From Clostridium akagii DSM 12554 (GTDB lineage: Bacteria > Bacillota > Clostridia > Clostridiales > Clostridiaceae): DNA of 64,000 nt. The position numbers and the translations under genes were made by a program. Under the pieces are notes generated by a model. That model worked only from the letters and a program-made list of their open reading frames with translations, was not told where the DNA came from and ran no database searches. Shown piece by piece: positions 1 to 8,373 of this stretch. The stretch is taken from positions 18,691-82,690 of the forward strand of contig NZ_JMLK01000018.1 in assembly GCF_000686725.1 (NCBI RefSeq), written 5' to 3'. Each line of letters begins with the position of its first letter. Position 1 is the stretch's first letter.

Positions 1-344
1 TTGATGGAAAAAGTTTAATTGAAGAAGGTATTTGTAAAAGTAAAATAGGAGAAATGTACAGTAAGTTAAAGAGCATAGAAGTGATTGTATTTAATCTATA
101 TAAGCTGTTAGATGAAGAGGAGGGAAAAGATATCTTCGTTAATTCATCAATAGTTAAATATATAGTAACAGAATCAGCTGCACAAATATGTAATGATTCA
201 TTGCAAATACATGGTGGTTATGGATATATAAAAGGTATTCCAATTGAGCAGTTATATAGAGATATTCGAATAACTACAATTAATGGAGGTACTTCAGAAA
301 TTTTAAAATTAGTAATTGGCAGTTTGGTAAATGAATTTATGTAA
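1..344 (+). CDS. Acyl-CoA dehydrogenase-like protein, C-terminal part (cut by window start)
   Basis: The reading frame is open from base 3, well before the first ATG at 54, so this is the 3' end of a larger gene. The visible part is the C-terminal helical domain of an acyl-CoA dehydrogenase: KIGEMYSKLKSIE matches the helix that usually reads LAEMxxxxE, and QIHGGYGYIKG and LYRDIRITTINGGTSEI match the family's closing motifs. Where short- and medium-chain enzymes have the catalytic base Glu (YEGT), this protein has Gly (NGGT). Isovaleryl-CoA and long-chain dehydrogenases also have Gly there and carry the base on another helix, which lies outside the window. The AGGAGG of the next gene follows closely, so it is the first visible member of the operon to 7202. 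Partners are likely the ETF genes downstream. Confidence 0.85.
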   Translation, partial: DGKSLIEEGICKSKIGEMYSKLKSIEVIVFNLYKLLDEEEGKDIFVNSSIVKYIVTESAAQICNDSLQIHGGYGYIKGIPIEQLYRDIRITTINGGTSEILKLVIGSLVNEFM

Positions 345-379
345 GATAGATTTTATATGGAGGAGGTGTTGAAAGAGCA

Positions 380-1441
380 GTGAGAAAAAAATGTGTTTTA
401 GCTACCTTAGGACCAACTGGGACTTGCAGTGAATATTGTGCCAAGTTTTTTTTGAGTAAGGAAGATATAGATGCGGATATACTGTTATTAGATACTTTCG
501 AAGCAACAATAAATGAATTAATAGAGGGAAATGTTAATTATGTATTAATTCCATCAGCATATGTAAAATTTGCTGAGATTGTGTTTGAAAATCTTAGCAG
601 GATAAAGATTTTAAAATCATTTGTATATAATACTCCAAGAATGGTGAGTGTTAAAAAGGCAGGTTTTATGGGGAATGTAAAAAAAATAGCCACTCATCCA
701 TCACCAAGTAGTTTGATAATTAATGAGTTTAAGGATGCAGAAGTAATCTATGCTAAAAGTAATAGTGAAGCAGCAAGAATGCTTAATGATGGTGAAGTTG
801 ATGCATGTATTACAACAGAAATATGTTCAGATAAATATAAATTTAGAGTTATCAAAGATTTTGGAGTTGTATCAATGAGCTGGAATATATTTGAAAGGGT
901 GAATGTTAATGTGATGGAATGCGTATCAAAAAGAAAATTTACACAAAAAGGTGATATACAAGAGATATATATTGAAAGAAATAGAGAATTAATAGTAAAT
1001 TTTATAAGTGAAAAATCATTATTTCAAATGCATAACCATGAAGAAGCACAAGAAGTATTAGGTGTAGATGGACAATTTCAATTAATAGTAGGTGAGAATA
1101 GTTGCTTTATAAGTGAAGGAGACTATCAATTTATTAAAAGCAATATTCCTCATTCAGCAGTTCCGGTAACTGATTTCATATCGATAGATGTTAAAAAGGA
1201 TATGAATATCTCAGAAAATAAAAACAATACTAAGGTAAAAATACTAAAGTCAAAAGATTTGGATAATATTATTAATTTAAGCAAGGAGAGCATTATTGCA
1301 GTTACTAAAGATGCAGTAATATATGATAGAAATTCAGAATGTTTACTAGAAGCGTTAAAAATGTATAAAGGATTAAAAAAATTGGATGTTAAAGTTAAGT
1401 TTAAAGAAGATGAAGGAAAATTATTAATAATTACTTTTTAG
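380..1441 (+). CDS. Prephenate-dehydratase-like domain fused to a cupin-like domain
   Basis: 353 aa from a GTG start with AGGAGGTG about 11 nt upstream. Residues 1 to about 180 look like the two-lobed periplasmic-binding-fold domain of prephenate dehydratase: GPTGTCSEYCAK resembles the GPxGTFSxxAA opening motif, followed by a segment with NSEAARMLNDGEVDACITTE where dehydratases have SSxAAxxxxxG..AAI. The usual TRF substrate motif is not obvious. Residues about 215-275 look like a cupin half (MHNHEEAQEVLGVDGQFQLIV, then SEGDYQFIKSNIPHSAVPV). No ACT domain is seen. I do not know this fusion as a named enzyme. Prephenate-like dehydratase/decarboxylase plus cupin occurs as separate proteins in bacilysin synthesis (BacA, BacB), which is only an analogy. 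Its place between acyl-CoA dehydrogenases and a ThDP enzyme suggests a tailoring or biosynthetic step. Confidence 0.6.
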   Translation: MRKKCVLATLGPTGTCSEYCAKFFLSKEDIDADILLLDTFEATINELIEGNVNYVLIPSAYVKFAEIVFENLSRIKILKSFVYNTPRMVSVKKAGFMGNVKKIATHPSPSSLIINEFKDAEVIYAKSNSEAARMLNDGEVDACITTEICSDKYKFRVIKDFGVVSMSWNIFERVNVNVMECVSKRKFTQKGDIQEIYIERNRELIVNFISEKSLFQMHNHEEAQEVLGVDGQFQLIVGENSCFISEGDYQFIKSNIPHSAVPVTDFISIDVKKDMNISENKNNTKVKILKSKDLDNIINLSKESIIAVTKDAVIYDRNSECLLEALKMYKGLKKLDVKVKFKEDEGKLLIITF

Positions 1442-1456
1442 GAAAAGGGTGTAGTT

Positions 1457-3151
1457 ATGAATAAAAGTTTAATTAGTGGAGGGGAGTTGGTTATACAAGA
1501 ATTATCCAAAGAGGGCATAAAAGATATATTCACCCTAGTTGGTAACCAGGTTTCACCAATTCTTGTACATGCTTCTCAGTATAATTTAAATGTAATTTCT
1601 ACAAGGCACGAGCAAGGTGCTGTATATATGGCTGATGGATGGGCACAGGTGAAAAGAAAGGCTGGTGTAGCAATTGTAAGTGGTGGGCCAGGGTTTACTA
1701 ATGCTTTAACAGGAATCATAAAATCGTTTTATGCTCATACACCGTTGTTAGTGATAATAGGAAATGTAGTAAAATCTCAAAAAGATAATGGAGTTCTACA
1801 AGATATAGATCAGTTGGAAATAGTACAAAAGTACACTAAATGGAGCAAGGTAGTATATTCAACAGATCGAATTCCTGAATATATTGAGCGAGCTTTGACA
1901 ATTGCCAATACTGGAACTAGAGGGCCAGTTGTACTTGAAATTCCAATTGATGTACTACGAAATTCTATAAAGTATGATGTGAAAGTTGAAAGAAAGTTTG
2001 CGGTTGATTTATTAATATCTTCATCAGACCAAAATTTGGCACAAGTTATTAATATTATAAAAGCATCTAAAAAACCAATGGTGATTATTGGCGATGAGGT
2101 ATATTATACCAGGGCAGAAAAAGAAGTGTTTGACTTTATAAAGCAGGTTAATATTCCTGTTTATACTATAAATAAGGCAAGAGGAGTAATTCCTGATGAT
2201 GGTTTATGCTTTGGTTCAGGGAGAGTGATTGAAGGAGGAAATCAGTTATATTCTTACAAAGAAGCTGATTTAGTTATCACAATTGGAGTTTTTTCAGACT
2301 ACCAAATGGGTCAATTCTCCTCAAAGTATTTTAAAAATGTGAATAAGATAGTAAGTTTTAATATTAATTCAGAAGTTAACCTAAATTCAAATTTTAGAAG
2401 CGATGTACAAGTCAGTGGAAGCTTAAAAATTAATTTAGAAAAATTAACTAAAATTATCGAAAGTAATAATTATGAGTTTAATTACAAATCCTGGTTAAAA
2501 GAACTAAGTGAGCATAGAGATAATTTCTATAGATTACTAAAAAGCTATAGCTCTAATGAAGAAAATAAATTAAAAGCTGTTGATGTCTTTGATGCAATAC
2601 AACAACATATGAAGCAAAATACTATTATTGTCATTGATGGATCTAATGCAATGTTTTGGGCATCAGTATTGTTAAAATGCCAGTTCCCTGGACAGCTGAT
2701 AATAGCACCAGATGGAATGTATGGACCTATGGGCACTGGCGTTGGACTAGCTATTGGAGCTAAAATAGCAAATCCTAATTATGATGTTATTTTATATACA
2801 GGGGATGGATCTTTTGGATTTGATGTTGTAGATTTAGATACATTGAGAAGAGCAGGTTTAGGAATAAAAATATTTATTCATAATGATAGTACATGGGGAT
2901 TATGCAAAAGTACACAATTAATTTTATATAAAGATACGGAAGCTACTGATTTAGGATTAGTCAGATATGATAAATGGGTTAATGCATTTGGTGGAATAGG
3001 TTTTTTAGTAACTGACATAATGAAGTTTAAAGAATGCATGGATAAAAATTACAATAATAATAAAACTGTATGTTTTAACCTTATAATGGATGAAAAAGAA
3101 TATAGTCCTGGCACTATAGTTTTCAATGAAATTTTAAAGGGACAAAAATAA
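1457..3151 (+). CDS. ThDP-dependent enzyme, acetolactate synthase-like
   Basis: 564 aa, the full length of the acetolactate synthase / oxalyl-CoA decarboxylase / benzoylformate decarboxylase superfamily. The pyrimidine-binding half opens with the activating Glu in RHEQGAVYMADGWA, followed by GGPGFTNALTGI. The middle domain starts near residue 185. The pyrophosphate-binding half has GDGSFGFDVVDLDTL and, about 25 residues later, the N of IFIHNDSTWGL, which is the GDG-N metal/ThDP motif. The role would be decarboxylation of a 2-keto acid or acyloin-type C-C bond formation; the substrate cannot be read from sequence. Only 15 nt separate it from the upstream gene and 25 nt from the next, so it is co-transcribed with the flavoproteins. 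A plain ilvB role is unlikely because no small subunit or ilv genes are nearby. Confidence 0.85.
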   Translation: MNKSLISGGELVIQELSKEGIKDIFTLVGNQVSPILVHASQYNLNVISTRHEQGAVYMADGWAQVKRKAGVAIVSGGPGFTNALTGIIKSFYAHTPLLVIIGNVVKSQKDNGVLQDIDQLEIVQKYTKWSKVVYSTDRIPEYIERALTIANTGTRGPVVLEIPIDVLRNSIKYDVKVERKFAVDLLISSSDQNLAQVINIIKASKKPMVIIGDEVYYTRAEKEVFDFIKQVNIPVYTINKARGVIPDDGLCFGSGRVIEGGNQLYSYKEADLVITIGVFSDYQMGQFSSKYFKNVNKIVSFNINSEVNLNSNFRSDVQVSGSLKINLEKLTKIIESNNYEFNYKSWLKELSEHRDNFYRLLKSYSSNEENKLKAVDVFDAIQQHMKQNTIIVIDGSNAMFWASVLLKCQFPGQLIIAPDGMYGPMGTGVGLAIGAKIANPNYDVILYTGDGSFGFDVVDLDTLRRAGLGIKIFIHNDSTWGLCKSTQLILYKDTEATDLGLVRYDKWVNAFGGIGFLVTDIMKFKECMDKNYNNNKTVCFNLIMDEKEYSPGTIVFNEILKGQK

Positions 3152-3176
3152 GAGATAAATAGAGAGGATGAGTAAT

Positions 3177-4310
3177 ATGTATAATTTTACAAAGATACAC
3201 AAAGAACTTAAAGAAAGTGTCAAAAAATATATAAAGGATAACATTGAAAGTAAATCTAATGGCGAAAAAATAAATGATAAAGAGTTTCAAGATATTTTAA
3301 AGGGAGTAGCTCATGTTGGATATTTTGGAATGGTGGTACCTGAAAAATATAATGGAAGTGAAATGGATTTAGTATCTAGTACTTTAGTTATAAATGAACT
3401 TGCAAAGGTGAATGCATCATTAGCGCATATTGTATCAAGTGCTAACTATACTTTCTGCTATCCATTGTTAAAGTTTGGAACAGAGGAGCAAAAGAAAAAG
3501 TATTTAACAAAATGCGTTACAGGAGAAAAGCTCGGTGTTTTGTCTTGTACAGAACCTCAAATTGAAACAAAAACTATTTTCAGCGGTAAGGGAGATAAAA
3601 TAATATTAAATGGTGTTAAATCATTTGTTACATCAGGAAAAATTGCGGATTATGCTTTAGTTCAAGCAACAAATTCATTTGAAGGAATGGAATTTAATAG
3701 ATTAACTTTCTTAATTGTAGACCTAAAAGCAAAAGGAGTTACTATAAGTAAAGAACAAGAACCTATGGGATTAAAACAAATAGGTTTAGTAGAAATTTCT
3801 TTTAAGGATGTTGAGTTAAATAAAGATAATGTATTAGGAGAAATTAACCAGGGTGGACAAGTTCTGATGGATATTTTCAACTTAATGAAGTTAGGAGATA
3901 GTTCAATAGCATTAGGATTAGCTGAAAGAGCTTATAAAGAAGCCTTAGAATATATGAAGATTAGAAAAGCTGATAATAATGCATTAATAAATATGCAGAG
4001 TGTGCAGTTTGATTTAGCTGAAATGAAAACTAAACTAAGTTTAATGAGGTTACTAACGTATACTGTTTGCGAAAATATAGAAAAGCAGGATGCTAATATT
4101 TCAGAAGATACAAGTATGCTTAAATTATATAATACGACTGAAGCTAAGAAAATTTGTGATGCTTGTCTTCAAATGTTTGGTGGTTTTGGATATATCAAAG
4201 GAAATATCATTGAAAAAATATTTAGAGATGTAAGAGCAATGAGTATTACTGGAGGTCATTTAGCGGGAATGAAATCAATGATAGCATTTAACCTAAATTA
4301 TGAGGATTAA
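3177..4310 (+). CDS. Acyl-CoA dehydrogenase-like flavoprotein (atypical active site)
   Basis: About 377 aa. ATG 3177 is preferred because GAGAGG at 3162-3167 is well spaced from it; ATG 3168 abuts the same site. N-terminal helical domain, then the beta domain (LSCTEPQIETKT, LNGVKSFVTSGKIADYALV) and the C-terminal helices ending in QMFGGFGYIKGNIIEKIFRDVRAMSITGGHLAGM. The usual YEGT segment carrying the catalytic Glu is SITGGHL, so the short-chain-type base is absent. The TEP motif replaces the common TEPxAGSD: the following residues are QIETK instead of AGSD. It may be a dehydrogenase with a base at another position, or act on an unusual or carrier-bound substrate. Its stop codon abuts the ETF-beta start, indicating translational coupling. 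Confidence 0.82.
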   Translation: MYNFTKIHKELKESVKKYIKDNIESKSNGEKINDKEFQDILKGVAHVGYFGMVVPEKYNGSEMDLVSSTLVINELAKVNASLAHIVSSANYTFCYPLLKFGTEEQKKKYLTKCVTGEKLGVLSCTEPQIETKTIFSGKGDKIILNGVKSFVTSGKIADYALVQATNSFEGMEFNRLTFLIVDLKAKGVTISKEQEPMGLKQIGLVEISFKDVELNKDNVLGEINQGGQVLMDIFNLMKLGDSSIALGLAERAYKEALEYMKIRKADNNALINMQSVQFDLAEMKTKLSLMRLLTYTVCENIEKQDANISEDTSMLKLYNTTEAKKICDACLQMFGGFGYIKGNIIEKIFRDVRAMSITGGHLAGMKSMIAFNLNYED

Positions 4311-5084
4311 GTGATGAGAATTGGAGTTTTTATTAATAGTGTTATGCACATTGAAAGCAAATTAATGGTGGAAGATGGATGCAAGCTTGTGAATAAAAAC
4401 AAGAAATATGATTTTAATGCTTATGATCTCTATGCATTGGAGGAAGCACTTAGAATTGGAGAAAATTATGAAAATGAAGATGTTGAAGTTATTTGTATTG
4501 CTATTGGTGATGAAAACAGTAAAGATGTAATAATGAATGCATTAGCTATAGGTGCAGATAGTGGTATATATATAGATGATTATAATGCAGAATTAACTAC
4601 ATCTAATATTGCTTCAATTTTAAAAGATATATTTATATCAAAAAATATAGACTTAATTATAACAGGAAAAGAAATAGTTGATAAAAAGATAATTGGATTA
4701 GTTGATTATTTAGGCGGAATACTTGATATTTCAAGTGTTGATTCGGTAATAAAGTTACAATTAACTAATAAAAAACTTTGCGTTGATAAGCAGTTAGCAG
4801 AAGGTACACATCAGGTAATCAAATGTAATCTGCCTGCTATTATAGGGGTTACTAAGGGAATTAATATCCCTAGGTATCCCACATTAAGAGATATTATGAA
4901 AGCTAGAAAGAAAAATGTTGAAACATTAAAGGCAAAGGATAGAGAAAATATTAGTGCAAGTATAGAATGTGTGACAAGAATTATAAATAATAATAAAAAA
5001 AAGTGTAATTTAATTACTAATGAACAAGAAGATAATATGGAATTGTTTGTGAGTATTTTAAAAAATAGTATAAAAAATGTGTAG
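4311..5084 (+). CDS. etfB: Electron transfer flavoprotein, beta subunit
   Basis: 257 aa from GTG 4311, or ATG 4314 one codon later. Family features in order: an N-terminal strand MRIGVFINSV, YDLYALEEALRIGE, the IAIGDENSKDVIMNALAIGAD segment that shapes the adenine-nucleotide site, IITGKEIVD, KQLAEGTHQVIKCNLPAIIGVTKGIN, and PRYPTLRDIMKARKK near the C-terminus. It should pair with the ETF alpha encoded 14 nt downstream and accept electrons from the dehydrogenases in this operon. The canonical VKQVPD start segment is replaced by INSVMHIESK, so this is a diverged, probably dedicated copy and not the ETF of the central butyryl-CoA pathway. The gene is directly fused to the previous stop, which argues for coordinated stoichiometry. 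Confidence 0.88.
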   Translation: MMRIGVFINSVMHIESKLMVEDGCKLVNKNKKYDFNAYDLYALEEALRIGENYENEDVEVICIAIGDENSKDVIMNALAIGADSGIYIDDYNAELTTSNIASILKDIFISKNIDLIITGKEIVDKKIIGLVDYLGGILDISSVDSVIKLQLTNKKLCVDKQLAEGTHQVIKCNLPAIIGVTKGINIPRYPTLRDIMKARKKNVETLKAKDRENISASIECVTRIINNNKKKCNLITNEQEDNMELFVSILKNSIKNV

Positions 5085-5098
5085 GAGAATATGCAGCT

Positions 5099-6050
5099 AT
5101 GATAAAAGAAGTCTTAATAATTATTGAGTGCGATAATGGAAATATTAATGATAATTCTAAAAATTTAATTGATAATATTAGTAATGAATTTAGTGATTAT
5201 AAAGTTAATGGTGTATTATTTAAAAACAAAAATGCAACAATTAATAATTTGAATAAATTAAACTTAGACAAACTATATGTAGTTGATAGAGTTGCAGACA
5301 ATAAAGTTAATGAAATAAATACTATTTCAAATATCGTAAAGGGAAATAATATAAATGTAGTTATTGCAAAGGGAAATGAAAATAATAAAGTTTTATTACC
5401 TAAGCTCTCAGCGAAGTTTACTGGTGATGTCATCTATAATTGTAGTTCGTTATATGTGAAAGAAAACAGCCTTTTTGTGATTAAAGAAGGTTATTATGGA
5501 AACATATTATCTACCTATAAAGTCGAAAATATTAATTTCATATCTATTGGAATAAGCAATATATTAAAGTGTACAGTTAATAATTCAAGAGAGTGTGAAG
5601 TATTGGAGATTGAAGAAGCAAGGATTGAAACTAGTGAGTTAATAAATGTAATAGAAAGTGTAAAAAAACAAAATAAGACTAAAGATATATGTAATAGTGA
5701 TATTGTAATTGGAGTGGGACGTGCATTCACATGTGAATCTGATTTGAAGATGGTATTTGAATTGGTTGAAAAAAATCGGGGCAGTAGTAGGAGCAACAAG
5801 ACCATTAGTAGATGCAGAAATTATTGATTTACGTTATCAAGTTGGACAAACAGGAAGGACTATTTCACCTAAATTATACATTGCATTAGGTATTTCAGGA
5901 GCTCCTCAACATATTTGTGGAATGATAAAAAGCAGTAAAGTTATAGCTGTTAATAAAGACAAAGATGCTGAGATATTTAATTACTCTGATATAGGTTTTG
6001 TAGCTGATGTTTTCGATGTATTAAAATGTATCAATAAATGCATTAAATAA
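5099..6050 (+). CDS. etfA: Electron transfer flavoprotein, alpha subunit, split by a +1 frameshift in an A7 run
   Basis: Two overlapping frames together give a normal ETF alpha. 5099-5827 encodes the N-terminal domain and the start of the FAD domain (DIVIGVGRAFTCESDLKMVFELVEK). The frame ending at 6050 carries the rest (IGAVVGATRPLVDAE, YQVGQTGRTISPKLYIALG, ISGAPQHICGM, INKDKDAEIF). The switch falls exactly in seven A residues at 5769-5775: six would keep VEK-IGAVVG in frame. As written the first frame ends with an unrelated tail at 5827 and lacks FAD-binding residues. This may be a sequencing or assembly error, a real null mutation, or polymerase/ribosome slippage on the A run restoring some full-length protein. 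All flanking operon genes are intact, which makes an error or slippage more likely than decay. Confidence 0.85.
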
Positions 6051-6068
6051 AAGTATGGGGGTGGATAA

Positions 6069-7202
6069 ATGGAATTTAATTTAAGTGATAGACAAAAGGA
6101 ATTTAAGAGAATAGCTAAAAAGTTTTCTAATGAAGTATTAAAGGATAAAGTGAAATTTTTTGATGAGAATCAGCAGGTTCCTACTGAGATAATTAAGCAG
6201 CTTTATGATCATGGATTTGGGGCAATTACAATAGAAGAGGAATATAATGGTTTAGGATGCGGCATGCTAGATTTCGCTGTAGTGATTGAGGAAATAAGTA
6301 AGGTTTGTGGATCTACTGCATTAACTTTAATTGGATCTTCGTTAGGCGCAATAGCGATAGATCTATATGGTAACGAAAGCCAAAAGAAGAAGTATCTGCC
6401 GGATATTGCTGATGGTAAAAAGTTAGCAACATTTGCTGTAAGTGAAAGTTCTGCAGGAAGTGATATATCATCAATGAAAACTATTGTTGAAGAATGTGAT
6501 GATAAATATATAATGAATGGTTCAAAGTGTTGGATTACAAACGCTGAAATTGCAGATATATATGTAGTATTAAGTAAGGGAAAAGGAGATAAATACTCTA
6601 CATTTATTGTAGAGAAAGAATTTGAAGGTTTTAAGTTTGGTAAAAAAGAAGACAAATTAGGAATGAGAAGTTCCAGTACTGGTGAGTTGATTTTTCAAAA
6701 TTGTATTATTCCAAAGGAAAACTTATTGTACAAGTCTGGGGAAGGAATGCATATGGCAGGAAAGATTTTAAATTATTCTAGACCTATAATAGGAGCACAG
6801 GCATTAGGTATAGCTGAAGGTGCCTTTGAAGATTCAATTAGATATGCAAAAGAAAGAAAACAATTTGGTAAAAGTATTTCTTCTTTTCAAATTATAAAAC
6901 ATATATTGGTAGATATGTATACTGAAATTGAAGCAGCTAGGTGGCTTGTATATAATGCATGTAAAAAAATAGATGATAATGATGAAGATATACAGGTTGA
7001 GGCTTCTATAAGTAAGGTTTTTGCATCTAATACAGCAATGAAGGTCACAACTAATGCTATACAAATTCTTGGAGGATATGGCTATATAAAGGAATATCCT
7101 ATGGAAAAAAGAATGAGAGATGCTAAGGTTACTCAAATATACGAAGGCACAAATCAAATATTAAATAACTTAGCTGCAAAAAGTTTATTAAATAGATATT
7201 AA
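6069..7202 (+). CDS. Acyl-CoA dehydrogenase, butyryl-CoA dehydrogenase-like
   Basis: 377 aa, the usual length, with GGGGGTGG upstream of ATG 6069. It is the canonical member of the three dehydrogenases here: FAVSESSAGSDISSM (FAD contact), WITNAEIADIYVVLSKG, LGMRSSSTGELIFQN, YAKERKQFGKSISSFQ, ILGGYGYIKEYPMEKRMRDAK, and VTQIYEGTNQI with the catalytic Glu in YEGT. It should oxidise a short acyl-CoA at the alpha-beta bond (or reduce an enoyl-CoA when coupled to a bifurcating ETF), passing electrons to the ETF pair encoded just upstream. It closes the operon; a strong hairpin follows at 7406. The absence of crotonase, hbd or thl genes argues against this being the central bcd operon. Confidence 0.88.
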   Translation: MEFNLSDRQKEFKRIAKKFSNEVLKDKVKFFDENQQVPTEIIKQLYDHGFGAITIEEEYNGLGCGMLDFAVVIEEISKVCGSTALTLIGSSLGAIAIDLYGNESQKKKYLPDIADGKKLATFAVSESSAGSDISSMKTIVEECDDKYIMNGSKCWITNAEIADIYVVLSKGKGDKYSTFIVEKEFEGFKFGKKEDKLGMRSSSTGELIFQNCIIPKENLLYKSGEGMHMAGKILNYSRPIIGAQALGIAEGAFEDSIRYAKERKQFGKSISSFQIIKHILVDMYTEIEAARWLVYNACKKIDDNDEDIQVEASISKVFASNTAMKVTTNAIQILGGYGYIKEYPMEKRMRDAKVTQIYEGTNQILNNLAAKSLLNRY

Positions 7203-7316
7203 TATTAAATTAGAGATAAGCATAATTAATAAATAAAAATATGGAAGGAAAAATAATTAATTAGTTAAACAATATTCTTATACATCTAACATGTTGAGGG
7301 TAATGAAATTTTGCTA

Positions 7317-7406
7317 ATGGATGTATTAAGCCGTAAAGGTGACTCAGTAATGGAGATTGCTCAGAATAAAATTCAGGTTAAAAAATTATATGTCACAAAT
7401 AAATAA
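7317..7406 (+). other. Possible short ORF in the gap after the flavoprotein operon
   Basis: Bases 7203-7749 contain no full gene. An ATG at 7317 (or TTG 7311) opens a 29-codon frame, MDVLSRKGDSVMEIAQNKIQ followed by nine residues, ending just before a strong hairpin. GAGGGTAATG upstream could act as a ribosome site. The composition is protein-like but I recognise no family. It may be a small peptide or a gene remnant. Confidence 0.25.
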
Positions 7407-7457
7407 AAAGCTAGCATTAACATTTTAAATATAAATTAAGTGTTAGTGCTAGCTTTT
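7406..7457 (+). terminator. Rho-independent terminator after the flavoprotein operon
   Basis: A 17-bp stem (7406-7422 with 7441-7457, one G-T pair) around an 18-nt loop. The stem ends with four A residues on one side and four T on the other, so it can work in both directions, although the T tract is short. Confidence 0.65.
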
Positions 7458-7749
7458 CATACCTAAAAAATGCTAAAATTAGAAATAAGTTCAGAAAAAT
7501 CATCTATAATAAACTTAATAAGGAAGTATCAAATAATTGCCTTTGAAAATTGAATACAATGCGGCACTATAATTACATTTATAATATTACTAAAGGGGAA
7601 AAGAAAAAATTGATTAAATTAAATAAAAAAGTAGTTACTGCTTAGTTTTAGGAGTTGTCTTAAATTTTGTTTATATATAACATTTAATAAGAGAACTTTA
7701 AATAAATAACTTGTGTATTGGTAGTGATAAAATTAAATATACCGGACAT

Positions 7750-8205
7750 TTAAGGTGTTTTAACTGTGGATTTAGTAGTGCATAAAATTTTGGTCTCAAT
7801 GGCAGTGAGATGTGAGCGTTCAGTCTCTGTTAGGCCTTCGATTATAGAGTTTACTTGACACTCAATCTCAGAACTAATCACATGTGCAAGTTTCAGTCCG
7901 GCGGAAGTTATTTTCACGTTGAATCCACGCCGATCGTTTAGAGAAATTGTGCGTTCCACGAGTCCACGACGTTCAGCACGATCGACTAGACCGGTTATGC
8001 TGGATTTGTTGAGGTTGAGATACTGAGCTAGGTGTAACATGGTTGGCTCACGATCCCGTAAAATTCCGAGTAGTCGAATTTGAATTATCGAGAGGTTATG
8101 GGTGGCTCCAACTCTGCCGATAACGGTTTGCACAAGGTACGAAAGCTGTACCAAACCATCCACGTTTGAAAGTTCGCTTTGATTTTCAAATAAATCATTG
8201 TTCAT
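7750..8205 (-). CDS. MarR-family transcriptional regulator
   Basis: 151 aa; SD AGGAG lies upstream of the ATG at 8205. Winged-helix features: LSIIQIRLLGILRDREPTM, then LAQYLNLNKSSITGLVDRAERRGLVER (recognition helix), then the wing SLNDRRGFNVKITSAG. It probably represses the divergent FMN reductase gene and itself, releasing DNA on binding an aromatic or oxidising ligand, as is usual in the family. The intergenic region holds a palindrome on top of the reductase -10 element. Base composition is clearly more GC-rich than the surrounding clostridial genes (stretches such as gttccacgagtccacgac), suggesting recent acquisition of this two-gene unit. Confidence 0.9.
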   Translation of the reverse strand: MNNDLFENQSELSNVDGLVQLSYLVQTVIGRVGATHNLSIIQIRLLGILRDREPTMLHLAQYLNLNKSSITGLVDRAERRGLVERTISLNDRRGFNVKITSAGLKLAHVISSEIECQVNSIIEGLTETERSHLTAIETKILCTTKSTVKTP

Positions 8206-8298
8206 GTTTTCAACTCCTGACTTAATTGTATTCGAATAAAAGGGGACGATAACTTGTGGTTAAAACTTTTTTCTTTTTACATTATACCATAGAATCCA

Positions 8299-8334
8299 TT
8301 GACTTTGTACGTGAAACAAACTATAATTGTTTGT
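8299..8334 (+). promoter_or_regulatory. SigmaA promoter of the FMN reductase with overlapping MarR operator candidate
   Basis: TTGACT (8299-8304), 17-nt spacer, TATAAT (8322-8327). ACAAAC (8316-8321) and GTTTGT (8329-8334) form an inverted repeat that covers the -10, so a bound MarR dimer would block RNA polymerase. On the opposite strand TGGTATAAT at 8281-8289 is an extended -10 for the marR gene. Confidence 0.7.
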
Positions 8335-8373
8335 AACACGAACTAAATTCAAAACTACGAATGGGGTAATTTA

